Under the pieces are notes generated by a model. The model was given only the letters and a program-made list of their open reading frames with translations, was not told where the DNA came from and made no database searches. From Roseospira goensis (GTDB taxonomy: Bacteria; Pseudomonadota; Alphaproteobacteria; Rhodospirillales; Rhodospirillaceae), in assembly GCF_014197795.1 (NCBI RefSeq), contig NZ_JACIGI010000012.1:1-64000 (forward strand): a stretch of 64,000 nt of DNA, read 5' to 3'. A program made the translations under genes and the position numbers. Positions 1-8,557 of the stretch are shown here, one piece after another. Each line of letters begins with the position of its first letter. Positions within the stretch are counted from its first letter, which is position 1.

Positions 1-84
1 CATCGCGCCTTGAACGGCCTGACCCCGCTCGCGTACCTTCAAAACGCTCTCAAGGAGCCTTCTCCAGAGTCTCAGGCAGCCTGA
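1..84 (+). pseudogene. C-terminal end of an IS3-type transposase (integrase core), cut by the window edge
   Basis: The first frame is open from base 1 and gives 27 residues beginning HRALNGLTPLAYLQ before a TGA at 82-84. The pattern R-x-L-N-G-L-T-P-x-x-Y-L is the usual C-terminal signature of the rve integrase core in IS3-family OrfB transposases. The start lies outside the window, so it is unknown whether the upstream part is intact. I see no obvious terminal inverted repeat in bases 85-198, which otherwise hold nothing recognisable. It could be a full insertion sequence or a remnant. Confidence 0.55.
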
Positions 85-198
85 ACCCATACACCCCGTC
101 TCCACCTGTCGCCGCGGTCGGCAAAGCCGGCTATGATGACGGCCTTGTGACTCTGCCAAGGCGCGGTCGCGGCATTCTTCTCGAGACCAGGGCGGACG

Positions 199-1992
199 GT
201 GACTCTGGATTCAGCGCACGACCAGGCCCCGCCGGGGCTCGGGCCGGGATCCGGAGGGGCGGCGGACCCTGCGGGGACAGAACCGGCGGCCGGGGTCGGG
301 CTCGACAGCCTGCTGGCCTACGACGGTCCGGCGGCCGTGGTGACGGCGGCGGGTGAGATCGTGGCCGGCAACGCCCTGGCCGCCTGCCTGGGGGCGGTGT
401 TGGCGTCCGGCGTGGCGAACGGCCTGCTGTCCGCGGTACGCAGCGTGCTCCAGACCCGCGTTCCCACCCAGCGGACCGTGACGGCGGACGCGACCGATGG
501 CGCTTCTGATTCGGGCGGGGTGCGCAGTCTGGCCGTCACCCTGCTGCCGGTCCAGGGGGCGGCGCGCGTCGCCCTCCTGGCCCAGGATACCTCCCTGGAG
601 ACCTCGTTGCGCGATGCCCTGGTGGAGAGCCGGGCGCGCTACAAGGACTTCGCCGAGTTGGCCTGTGATTTCGCGTGGGAGACGGCGGCGGACGGGCGGT
701 TCGTCTTCGTCTCGCCCGAAGGGGCGCTGGGCCGACCCGGGCGCGCCCTGATCGGCACCGATCCGCGCGCGCTTCTGGACCCGATCGAGGCCGACGCGGC
801 CGGCCGGGTCTTCGGCGCGCGTGTCCCGATCCGAGAGGCCGAGGTGTGGGCGCGTGATTCGGGCGGCCGCCCCGCCTGCCTTCTGGTTTCGGCGCTGCCG
901 GTGCTGGGGCCGGAGGGGGCCTGGCTGGGCGCGCGCGGCGTCTGCCGCGACGTCACCCGTCAACGCGCCGAGGATCTGGCGATGCGCCGCGCCCACACCC
1001 GGGATCGGGTGCGGGCGCACGTGATCCGTACTTTCCGCGATCAGCTCGACGTCGAGGTCATGCTGGCGGCGGCCGCCGAGGCGCTGGCCCATGGTGTGGG
1101 CGCGTCCGGATGCCGGGTGCTGCGGTGTCCGCGGGTCGGGGAGTCGGGGTGCGGCGACTGGCGACCCTGTGCCATGGGCGACCTGATCGTTGGCGGCGCC
1201 TTCGGACCCGAGGACGGCGGTCCGCCGGCGTCGGCGCTGCCCGAGACCGTGCCGGATCCGACCAGCCCCTGGCAGGCCGTGGACGACGGTCACCGGATCC
1301 TGGTGATGGGGACCGGGCACGATGGGTGCCTGAATGGGGCGGTGGTGGTCTGGCGGACGGCCCGCCGGGGGCCCTGGAGCGAGGACGAACACCTGTTGAT
1401 CCGCGACGTGGCCGGGCAGGTGGGCATCGCCAACGCCCAGATCGCCCGGTACGAGGCCATCATGGCGATGTCGCGGACGGACCCTCTGACCGGGGTGCTC
1501 AACCGCCGGGCTTTCCTGGAGGACCTGGAGCGGCGGGTGCGCCGGCTGACGCGCGCGGGGCGACGCGGCGCCCTGTTCTATCTGGACCTCGACAACTTCA
1601 AGAAGGTCAACGACCGCTTCGGGCATGCCCAGGGCGACGAAGTGCTGGTCACGGTGGCCGACATGCTGGGGCAGAGGACCCGGCCGACCGACCTCGTGGC
1701 CCGGTTCGGGGGGGACGAGTTCGCGGTCTGGCTGGAGGACAGCGATGCCGCGGTGGCCGAACGCAAGGCGCGCGAGTTCCTGGCGGCGTCGGCCATGCTG
1801 CACTCCCTGAGCGCCGATCCGGCGGCGCCGCTGGCGGTGTCGATCGGTGTGGCGGTGTATGATCCGGGCCGGCCCGAGGATCTGGGCGCGCTGACCGCGC
1901 GGGCCGACGCCGCCATGTATGCGGCCAAGCGGGCCGGCAAGGGCCGGTTCGAGTTGGCCGCGCCGGCCGCGCTGCCGGGCGGGCCACCATGA
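199..1992 (+). CDS. Diguanylate cyclase with N-terminal sensory region (PAS, GAF-like) and GGDEF domain
   Basis: Predicted cytoplasmic enzyme of 597 aa that makes cyclic di-GMP from two GTP. The C-terminal GGDEF domain (about residues 420-585) has an intact GGDEF active site at 504-508. An RPTD sequence ends five residues before it, in the position of the inhibitory RxxD I-site, so product feedback is expected. DPLTGVLNRR marks the domain start. Upstream, about residues 145-265 look like a PAS fold ending in GVCRDVTRQR, and residues 275-415 resemble a GAF domain. No transmembrane segment is seen. The start is a GTG with no strong ribosome site, so a later start is possible. The stop overlaps the DUF2336 gene by 4 bp (ATGA), implying co-translation. 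Confidence 0.88.
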   Translation: MTLDSAHDQAPPGLGPGSGGAADPAGTEPAAGVGLDSLLAYDGPAAVVTAAGEIVAGNALAACLGAVLASGVANGLLSAVRSVLQTRVPTQRTVTADATDGASDSGGVRSLAVTLLPVQGAARVALLAQDTSLETSLRDALVESRARYKDFAELACDFAWETAADGRFVFVSPEGALGRPGRALIGTDPRALLDPIEADAAGRVFGARVPIREAEVWARDSGGRPACLLVSALPVLGPEGAWLGARGVCRDVTRQRAEDLAMRRAHTRDRVRAHVIRTFRDQLDVEVMLAAAAEALAHGVGASGCRVLRCPRVGESGCGDWRPCAMGDLIVGGAFGPEDGGPPASALPETVPDPTSPWQAVDDGHRILVMGTGHDGCLNGAVVVWRTARRGPWSEDEHLLIRDVAGQVGIANAQIARYEAIMAMSRTDPLTGVLNRRAFLEDLERRVRRLTRAGRRGALFYLDLDNFKKVNDRFGHAQGDEVLVTVADMLGQRTRPTDLVARFGGDEFAVWLEDSDAAVAERKAREFLAASAMLHSLSADPAAPLAVSIGVAVYDPGRPEDLGALTARADAAMYAAKRAGKGRFELAAPAALPGGPP

Positions 1993-3320
1993 CGGAGTTG
2001 CTGCGCCGTCTGTTCGACGAGGCCGACGAACGCCCGCTGTCGTACGAGGAATCGCGGTCCCTGGCCGCGCACGCGGACGTGACCGTGCGCCGAACCCTGG
2101 CGCGGCGCACGGACGTTCGGCCCGAGGTGCTGTACTACCTGGCCGAGGACGCCGACGCCGGCGTGCGGCGCAACATCGCGGACAACGTGGCGGCGCCGCT
2201 CAAGGCCTACCTCCTGCTGACCGAGGACAGCGATCCGGACGTGCGCCTGACCCTGGTGCAGCGCATCACGGCCCTGGCCCCGGGCCTGTCGGAGGACGAG
2301 AAGGACCGGGTGCGCCAGCACGTGCACACCGCCCTGGGCCGCCTGGCCCGCGATCAGATCCCCAAGGTCAGGGCGCTGCTGTCGGAGGCCGTCAAGGACC
2401 TCGCCGCGGCACCGCCGGAGGTCATCAAACGCCTGGCCCGCGACGCCGAGGTGGCGGTGGCGGCGCCGGTGCTGACGTTCAGTCCGGTGCTGTCGGATGG
2501 TGACCTGCTGGACATCATCCATGATGGCCCGACGAGCGGCCATCTGTCCGCCATCGCGCGCCGCAGCGCCGGCCTGGCGGCGCCGGTCTCCGATGCCCTG
2601 GTCGCCACCGACGACACCGCCGCCATCGCCGATCTGCTGGCCAACCGTGGCGCCCAGATCCGGGAGGAAACGCTGGACGCCCTGATCGACCGGGCCGCCA
2701 CGGTGCCGGAGTGGCACGCCCCGCTGGTGCATCGGCCCAGCCTGCCCGCCGATGCCGGGCGCCGGCTGGCCCTGTACGTCTCCGACACCCTGGTGCAGGC
2801 GCTGATGCTGCGCCGCGACCTGACCCCCGGGGACGCCCTCGCGGTGGCCGCCGAGGTGCGCCGCCGCCTGAGCAAGGGCTGGGACCCCGAGATGCTGATG
2901 GACTACGGTCCCGACTGGCGCGAGGCCCTGCGGGCCGCGCATGCGCGCGCGCGCCAGGACATCGCCGAGGGCGTGCCGGGCGAGGCGCTGCTGCACGCGG
3001 CCATGGCCAGCAACGAACGTACCGAGGCGATCGCGGCCCTCGCCGCCATGGCCGGCATTGACCCGCTGGCGGCGGCGGCGACGGTGCGCGCCGCCAGTCC
3101 GAAGGGGATCATCTCCGTTGCGTGGAAGGCGGGCGTGTCGGCCGCGGTGGCGGCCGAGTTGCAGCGCTGGCTGGGAGCCATCCCACCGCAGGAGGTTCTG
3201 GGTCCCGATCCCGAGGGCGGTGGCTATCCGCTGGCGGAGGCCGAGATGGACTGGCAGGTGACCATGTTCTGCGACACCGAAGCGGAGTCCGGTGCGGTCG
3301 ACCAGGAAACCGGCGCCTAG
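1989..3320 (+). CDS. DUF2336 domain protein (alpha-helical, HEAT-like repeats)
   Basis: A 443-aa protein with repeated helical units, for example SLAAHADVTVRRTLARRTDV and YYLAEDADAGVRRNIADNVA in the first 80 residues. This is the pattern of DUF2336 proteins common in Rhodospirillales and other alphaproteobacteria. No catalytic motif, signal peptide or membrane segment is visible. The biochemical role of the family is not established, although members occur near two-component and c-di-GMP genes. The 4-bp overlap with the diguanylate cyclase gene suggests the two act together. That link is inference from context. Confidence 0.75.
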   Translation: MTELLRRLFDEADERPLSYEESRSLAAHADVTVRRTLARRTDVRPEVLYYLAEDADAGVRRNIADNVAAPLKAYLLLTEDSDPDVRLTLVQRITALAPGLSEDEKDRVRQHVHTALGRLARDQIPKVRALLSEAVKDLAAAPPEVIKRLARDAEVAVAAPVLTFSPVLSDGDLLDIIHDGPTSGHLSAIARRSAGLAAPVSDALVATDDTAAIADLLANRGAQIREETLDALIDRAATVPEWHAPLVHRPSLPADAGRRLALYVSDTLVQALMLRRDLTPGDALAVAAEVRRRLSKGWDPEMLMDYGPDWREALRAAHARARQDIAEGVPGEALLHAAMASNERTEAIAALAAMAGIDPLAAAATVRAASPKGIISVAWKAGVSAAVAAELQRWLGAIPPQEVLGPDPEGGGYPLAEAEMDWQVTMFCDTEAESGAVDQETGA

Positions 3321-3328
3321 CCCGGATC

Positions 3329-3367
3329 GCGATCAATCGGAACCATGTCGGGGTTCCGATTGATCGC
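3329..3367. repeat. Perfect 16-bp inverted repeat just after the DUF2336 gene
   Basis: Arms 3329-3344 (GCGATCAATCGGAACC) and 3352-3367 are exact reverse complements with a 7-nt loop. It starts 9 bp after the stop of the DUF2336 gene. There is no T-run after it, so it is not a classical intrinsic terminator. A looser palindrome (CAGCCGAT ... ATCGGCTG) follows at about 3396-3463. The ATCGGA core is shared with palindromes near 36.5, 39.8 and 56.4 kb. Apart from these palindromes, bases 3368-3563 hold nothing I recognise. Confidence 0.8.
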
Positions 3368-3563
3368 ACGAATCCGCGCCAAATGTATGAGGCTCAGCCG
3401 ATAAGCGCCGATCGCTCGAAAACACCACGCGAGTCCGGTTTGTCGCCATCGGCTGGAAGGCGATCGACGCCCCCCGCCTGTCCGTGCCGTGTGACGAAGT
3501 TACAGTTCCGGCGCCGGCGCTGCGTTAGGCTCCGCCGTCAAGCCTCTCCGAACGGACACCCCG

Positions 3564-4886
3564 ATGACCGACACACCCTCCGACTCCCGCGCGCTGGCCG
3601 TGCCCGGCGGCCGCCTGACACGCCTCGCCCGCTTCAGCGGGCTGGCCTCGACCATCGCCGGGACGGCGGCGCTCAACGGCGCCCGCCAGATCGTCCAGGG
3701 CCGCCGCCCGCAGGCGCGCGACCTGCTGCTGACCCCGGCAAACGCCCGCACGGTGGCCGACCAACTCGCCCACCTGCGCGGTGCGGCCATGAAGGTGGGC
3801 CAGCTCATTTCCATGGACGCCGGCGACATGATGCCGCCCGAGCTGGCCGAGGTCCTGGCGCGGCTGCGCGCCGACGCGCATTTCATGCCGCACGGCCAGC
3901 TCAAGCGCGTCCTGGCCCGCACCTGGGGCGCCGACTGGCAGACCCGGTTCGCCACCTTCCAGCGGCGCCCCATCGCCGCGGCCTCCATCGGGCAGGTGCA
4001 CCGGGCGCGCACGACGGATGGACGCGACCTCGCGATCAAGGTGCAGTACCCGGGGGTGCGTCGCAGCATCGACAGCGACGTCTCCAACGTCGCCGCGCTG
4101 ATGCGCCTGTCCGGCGTGCTGCCGCGGGACCTCGACATCGCGCCGATGCTGGCGGAGGCCCGGCGGCAACTGCACGAGGAGGCCGACTATGCCCGCGAGG
4201 GCGACCACCTCAGCCGCTTCGCCGCGCTGCTGGCCGACGCGCCCGCGTTCGTGGTTCCGGGCCTGCATGCCGATCTGACCACGCCGGACGTGCTGGCGAT
4301 GGACTACGTCGAGGGTGTGCCCATCGACGCGCTGACAACGGCCCCCCAGGCGACGCGCGACCGTGTGATGACGCTGCTGATCGGGCTGCTGTTCCGTGAG
4401 CTGTTCGAGTTCCACCTGATGCAGACCGACCCGAACTTCGCGAACTACCGCTACCAGCCGGACACGGGCCGCGTGGTGCTGCTGGATTTCGGGGCGACGC
4501 GCGCGTTCCGCCCGGAGATGGCCGCGCAGTTCCGGCGCCTGATGGCGGCGGGCCTGGACGGCGACCGGGCGGCGGTGCGCCAGGCCATCCTCGACATCGG
4601 CTTTTTCGCGGAGGAGACGGCGCCGCACCACCAGGCCATGATGATCGACATGGTCGCCATGTCCATGGAGCCGCTGCGCCGGCCGGGTGCGTTCGACTTC
4701 GCCCACAACGACCTGGCGCTGCGGATGCGGGACACGGGCATGGCACTGGGGACCGACCGTAGCTTCTGGCACATCCCGCCGATGGACACGCTGTTCATGC
4801 AGCGCAAGTTCGCCGGCCTCTACATGCTCGCCACGCGGCTGAAGGCGCGCGTCGATCTGCGCGCCATCATCACCCCCTATCTTTGA
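3564..4886 (+). CDS. ABC1/COQ8-like atypical kinase (AarF/ADCK family)
   Basis: A 440-aa member of the ABC1 (UbiB/COQ8) atypical kinase family, related to proteins that support ubiquinone biosynthesis. Visible motifs are the KxGQ region (AAMKVGQLISMDAGDMMPPE, about residues 74-93), the alanine-rich nucleotide loop AAASIGQVHRA, the metal/catalytic region QTDPNFANY, and LLDFGATR as the DFG equivalent. The KxGQ and QTDPN patterns resemble the COQ8/ADCK3 branch more than UbiB. A separate UbiB is encoded at 13.0-14.6 kb, so this is a second paralogue. It stands alone, convergent with the fnr-type gene 27 bp downstream. The substrate is unknown. Confidence 0.85.
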   Translation: MTDTPSDSRALAVPGGRLTRLARFSGLASTIAGTAALNGARQIVQGRRPQARDLLLTPANARTVADQLAHLRGAAMKVGQLISMDAGDMMPPELAEVLARLRADAHFMPHGQLKRVLARTWGADWQTRFATFQRRPIAAASIGQVHRARTTDGRDLAIKVQYPGVRRSIDSDVSNVAALMRLSGVLPRDLDIAPMLAEARRQLHEEADYAREGDHLSRFAALLADAPAFVVPGLHADLTTPDVLAMDYVEGVPIDALTTAPQATRDRVMTLLIGLLFRELFEFHLMQTDPNFANYRYQPDTGRVVLLDFGATRAFRPEMAAQFRRLMAAGLDGDRAAVRQAILDIGFFAEETAPHHQAMMIDMVAMSMEPLRRPGAFDFAHNDLALRMRDTGMALGTDRSFWHIPPMDTLFMQRKFAGLYMLATRLKARVDLRAIITPYL

Positions 4887-4913
4887 TCTCCGACCCGGGG
4901 CGGCGCGCGCGGT

Positions 4914-5693
4914 CTATCCCGCGCCGTCCGCGATGGCACGCAGCGCCTCCGGCTGGCGGATGGCGACCTGACTCGGGCTCGGCAGATCCAGCAGCCCCTC
5001 GCGCTTGAACCAGGTCATGGCGCGGCTGACCGTCTCCACAGTCAGGCCGATGTGGTCGGCGATGTCGGCGCGGCCCATGGGCAGCGACAGCGGCGACGGC
5101 GGGTCGCCGCGCCGGCGCGCCCGGTCGGACAGGGTGAGCAGGAACGTCGCCACCCGCTCGCGCGCCGTCTTGCGCCCCAGCAGCAGCACGTGGTCGTGGA
5201 ACTGGGCCAGCTTCGCCGTCATGCGCAGGACGATCCGATACTGAATTTCCGGCGCGGTCTCGGCCAGTTCGCCGAGCCGCTGCATCGGCAGCCGGCACAC
5301 CCCGACCGGCGTGATGGCCTCGGCGGTGTAGGCGTAGGTGCCGTCCAGGCAGAACCCGAACATGTCGCCGCGAAAGAAGAACCCGGTGATCTGGCGGCGG
5401 CCGTCCGGCATCAGCTTGTAGACCTTCACCGCGCCCGACACGACGCTGTAGACGGCCAAGCCTTGATCCCCTTCGCGGAACAGGGTGTCGTGGGGCTCGA
5501 AGCGCAAGGTGCACTGCACCCGCGACAGGCTGGAGATGGTGCGGGCCGCGAAGCCGTCGCAGAACGCCAGCGTGCCGAGGTCGCATTGCCCGCAGGGGCC
5601 CTGGGACTCCGCCGGGGTCGCCGGGCCGACGCCGCCGGTGGTCCCGTCGCAGACCGGATCATGGCGTAGGGCCGTAACGGTGGAACGGGTCAT
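4914..5693 (-). CDS. fnrL: FNR-type oxygen-sensing transcriptional regulator (FnrL/FnrN class)
   Basis: A 259-aa Crp/Fnr-family regulator. An N-terminal cysteine cluster C34-x2-C37-x7-C45, with C133 (GVCRLPM) in the place of E. coli FNR C122, can hold an oxygen-labile [4Fe-4S] cluster. A cyclic-nucleotide-binding-type beta roll follows (about 55-170). The C-terminal helix-turn-helix contains ETVSR, matching the E-x-x-S-R recognition helix that reads TTGAT-N4-ATCAA. A perfect copy of that site lies at 5744-5757, just upstream of this gene, so it probably controls itself. Adjacent ccoH-ccoI-ccoS encode assembly factors for cbb3 oxidase, a classic FnrL target. The symbol is by class; fnrN or fixK-like naming is also possible. 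Confidence 0.87.
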   Translation of the reverse strand: MTRSTVTALRHDPVCDGTTGGVGPATPAESQGPCGQCDLGTLAFCDGFAARTISSLSRVQCTLRFEPHDTLFREGDQGLAVYSVVSGAVKVYKLMPDGRRQITGFFFRGDMFGFCLDGTYAYTAEAITPVGVCRLPMQRLGELAETAPEIQYRIVLRMTAKLAQFHDHVLLLGRKTARERVATFLLTLSDRARRRGDPPSPLSLPMGRADIADHIGLTVETVSRAMTWFKREGLLDLPSPSQVAIRQPEALRAIADGAG

Positions 5694-5743
5694 GACCGGA
5701 CCTCCCTGACGCCCCGTGGGCGTTCTCGCTCATCGGCCGTCTC

Positions 5744-5757
5744 TTGATCTGGATCAA
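5744..5757. promoter_or_regulatory. Perfect FNR box
   Basis: TTGATCTGGATCAA matches the FNR/FixK consensus TTGAT-N4-ATCAA exactly. It lies about 50 bp upstream of the fnr-type start at 5693 and between that gene and the end of ccoS, so it most simply serves autoregulation of fnr. No second perfect box was seen upstream of ccoH. Confidence 0.85.
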
Positions 5758-5830
5758 CGTATATCAAAAGACACTGATATGCCATAGGACTCTCTCGGAC
5801 GATGCGGCAGGATGGTGGCGACGGCGGCGC

Positions 5831-6007
5831 TCAGTCGCGCCGCGGACGCGGTCCCTTCCAGTCGTCTTCGTCGTCGTCGAACAGGATGCGGTGGGCGGCG
5901 CCGTCCATGTCATCGAACTGGCCGCTGCGCAGCGCCCACAGGAACGCGGCCAGCCCGCCCAGGCCGAGCAGAAGCGCCAGCGGAATGAGGAACAGCAGCG
6001 CGTTCAT
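5831..6007 (-). CDS. ccoS: CcoS, cbb3-type cytochrome oxidase assembly protein
   Basis: A 58-aa protein absent from a length-limited gene scan: one N-terminal membrane helix (LLFLIPLALLLGLGGLAAFLW region), then the family signature LRSGQFDDMDGAAHRILFDD and an acidic tail. CcoS is a small membrane factor needed for maturation of cbb3 oxidase (cofactor insertion into CcoN). Its ATG overlaps the ccoI stop (ATGA at 6007-6004), so it is co-translated with ccoI. Length and motif agree well with the family. Confidence 0.9.
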   Translation of the reverse strand: MNALLFLIPLALLLGLGGLAAFLWALRSGQFDDMDGAAHRILFDDDEDDWKGPRPRRD

Positions 6008-8556
6008 GCCGGTGCCTCCCGAGGGGCGGCCGGGGGCGTCGCAGCGGCGGCGGGGCGGGGCGGGGCGCCCCGGGTCAGGCGCAGGGCATTGGTGATGACC
6101 ACAAGAGACGAGGTGCTCATGGCGACGGCCGCGATCAAGGGGGTGACCAGTCCCGCCAGGGCCAGCGGGATGGTGACGGCATTGTAGGCGAAGGCCAGCG
6201 CGAAGTTCTGCTTCACCAGCCGATCGGCGCGGCGGGCAACGCCGAGCGCGGACAGCAGCGGCGCCAGCCGGTCCCCCTGGAACACCAGATCCGCGGCCGT
6301 CTGGCTCACGTCCACCGCGCTTGCGGGCGAGGCCGAGACATGGGCGGCGGCCAGCGCCGGGGCATCATTGAGGCCGTCGCCCACCATCAGCACGCGCCGG
6401 CCGCGGGCGGCCAGGGCCTGGATGTGCGCCACCTTGTCGGCGGGGCTGCGGCCGGCCTGCCAGGTTTCGATGCCGGCGGCGCGGGCCACGGTCTCGACGG
6501 TGGCCGGCCGGTCGCCCGACAGCAGTTCGACCGCCAGGCCCCGCGCCCGCAGCGCCGTGACCACGGCGGCGGCATCCGGCCGCAGTGGATCGCGGAACCG
6601 GAATCGCACCGGCCGCGCCGATCCGTGCCGCAGCCACAGCTCGGGACCCGCGGCCACGGTGTCCGCCGGCGCCTTGCAGAACGAGGCGGAGCCGAGCCGC
6701 ACGGTCTCCCCCGCTGGCCCGGCCCAGGACAGCCCCGCGCCGGGGTGTTCGCGCACGCCGACCAGAGCCGGGGTGCCCGGCCGGGCCGCGGCCAGCGCCC
6801 GCGCCAGCGGATGGCGGCTGCTCGCGGCCAGCGCGGCGCCCAGGCGCAGGTCATCGGGGGACCAGCCCCAGGGGTCGGCCGGGGCGTCCGGTCCCCCCGG
6901 TTGCACCGTGGGTGTCCCGAGGGTCAGCGTGCCGGTCTTGTCGAACACCACGGTATCGGCCTCGCGCAGCCGTTCCAGCGCGGTGGCCGTCTTCAGGAAG
7001 GTGCCCTCGCGCAGCAGCCGGCCGCTGGCGATGACCTGCACCACCGGCACCGCCAGGGCGAGCGCGCACGGGCAGGTGATGATGAGCACCGCGGCCGCGA
7101 TCAACAACGCCTCCTGCCACGGCAGCCCGCCCGCCAGCCACCAGCCCAGGAAGGCCGCCAGCGCCAGCGCGTGCACCACCGGGGCGTACAGACGCGACAC
7201 CCGGTCGGCCAGCGCCACGTAGCGGGCGCGGCCCTGCTCGGCGGCCTCCATCATGCGCACGATTTCGGCCAGCAGGGTCCCGTCGCCCACCGCGTCCACC
7301 CGCACCCGCAGCGGCGCCGACAGGTTCAGGGTGCCGGCGAACACCCGGTCGCCGGGGCCGGCGCGCGCCGGCACCGTCTCGCCGGTGATGAGGCTACCGT
7401 CCAGGTCGCTGATCCCCTGGGCCACCGTGCCGTCGACGCCGACGCGCTCGCCCACCGCGACCAGCACGGTGGCGCCCACCGGCACCGCCTCTGGTCGCAG
7501 GGTGCGGGTGCCGCCGCCGGCCTCGACCACCGTGACCGCGTGCCCGCCCAGGGCGAGGAGGTGCTCGGCGGCGGACCGCGCCCGGCCGCGCGCCCGGCTG
7601 TCCAGGTAGCGGCCAATGAGCAGGAAGAACAGCAGCATGACGGCGGCGTCGAAATAGGCGTGCGGGCCGCCGCGCGCGGTTTCCCACAGGCTCATGCCGG
7701 CGGCCAGCAGCACGGCCAGGGTGATCGGCACGTCCATGTTGGCGCGCCCGGCCCGCAGCGCGGTCACCGCCGAGCGTGCGAACGGCCGGATGCCATAGGC
7801 GATGGCCGGCACCGCGATCAGGGCCGACAGCCAGTGCATCAGGTCCCGCGTGGTGGGGCTCATGTCGGTGCCGAACCAGACCGACACCGAGAACAGCATG
7901 ATGTTGCCGGCCGCGAATCCGCTCACCGCCATGGCCCGCAACAGGGCGCGTTCGGTGCGGTCGGTGTCGCGGCCGAGCGCCGCCGGATCGAAGGGCACCA
8001 GGCGGTAGCCGACGCGCAGCACGGGGTCGAGGACCCGCCGCGCCCCCTGGTCGGGCGCCGCCGTGTCGCCCTGGTCGGCCTGGGGTATCCAGCGCACCGT
8101 CAGCCGCCGGGTGGTCATGTTGACGCGGGCGTGGTCGACACCCGGCTGCATCGCCAGCAGGCGCTCGATCAGCCACACGCAGGCGGCACAGTGCAGGCCT
8201 TCGACCAGCAGGGGCAGCGAGGCCGTGCCGTCCTCCATCGCCGTCACGTGCGGGGCGTAATCGGGGATGGCGTCGGCGTCGGTCTCGGGCTTGAGCGGCC
8301 GGGTTTCCGGGTCCAGGCAGCGGCGGGCGTAATAGCCGTCGAGGCCAAGGCCGTTGACCAGCCGGAAGGCGCCCTCGCAGCCGGCGCAGCAGAACCCGGG
8401 GTGCCCCGCGGCGCAGCAGTCGCCGGCGATGGCGTCGCCGCAGTGCCGGCAGTGCGTCCAGCCCTCCGGCGGCATCGGCGTGCCATCGAAGCTGGCGGTC
8501 GCGGGATCGGATCCGGCGCCAGATCCGGGGTCGGGGCGGGTGACGGCGGCCACCAC
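6004..8556 (-). CDS. ccoI: CcoI/FixI, copper-translocating P1B-type ATPase for cbb3 oxidase
   Basis: An 850-aa heavy-metal P-type ATPase. The N-terminus has a cysteine-rich region (CRHC, DCCAAGHPGFCCAGC, residues 36-60) as in CcoI, then an HMA domain with CAAC at 123-126. The membrane metal site CPC (TCPCALALAVP), phosphorylation loop DKTGTLT, the HP motif (SSRHPLARAL) and hinge GDGLNDAPAL are all intact. CcoI exports copper used to build the CuB centre of the cbb3 terminal oxidase. The gene begins with GTG, two bases after the ccoH stop, and its stop overlaps ccoS, giving a tight ccoH-ccoI-ccoS operon. The structural genes ccoNOQP and ccoG are not in the window. Confidence 0.93.
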   Translation of the reverse strand: MVAAVTRPDPGSGAGSDPATASFDGTPMPPEGWTHCRHCGDAIAGDCCAAGHPGFCCAGCEGAFRLVNGLGLDGYYARRCLDPETRPLKPETDADAIPDYAPHVTAMEDGTASLPLLVEGLHCAACVWLIERLLAMQPGVDHARVNMTTRRLTVRWIPQADQGDTAAPDQGARRVLDPVLRVGYRLVPFDPAALGRDTDRTERALLRAMAVSGFAAGNIMLFSVSVWFGTDMSPTTRDLMHWLSALIAVPAIAYGIRPFARSAVTALRAGRANMDVPITLAVLLAAGMSLWETARGGPHAYFDAAVMLLFFLLIGRYLDSRARGRARSAAEHLLALGGHAVTVVEAGGGTRTLRPEAVPVGATVLVAVGERVGVDGTVAQGISDLDGSLITGETVPARAGPGDRVFAGTLNLSAPLRVRVDAVGDGTLLAEIVRMMEAAEQGRARYVALADRVSRLYAPVVHALALAAFLGWWLAGGLPWQEALLIAAAVLIITCPCALALAVPVVQVIASGRLLREGTFLKTATALERLREADTVVFDKTGTLTLGTPTVQPGGPDAPADPWGWSPDDLRLGAALAASSRHPLARALAAARPGTPALVGVREHPGAGLSWAGPAGETVRLGSASFCKAPADTVAAGPELWLRHGSARPVRFRFRDPLRPDAAAVVTALRARGLAVELLSGDRPATVETVARAAGIETWQAGRSPADKVAHIQALAARGRRVLMVGDGLNDAPALAAAHVSASPASAVDVSQTAADLVFQGDRLAPLLSALGVARRADRLVKQNFALAFAYNAVTIPLALAGLVTPLIAAVAMSTSSLVVITNALRLTRGAPPRPAAAATPPAAPREAPA

Positions 8557-8557
8557 C

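Noticed and set aside
211-1803. Long antisense frame opposite the diguanylate cyclase
   Set aside because: It is rich in His, Arg, Gln and Pro with no domain, and is explained by high third-position GC of the true gene. The same applies to antisense frames such as 15845-18199, 22746-24455, 42077-44755 and 60001-61791.
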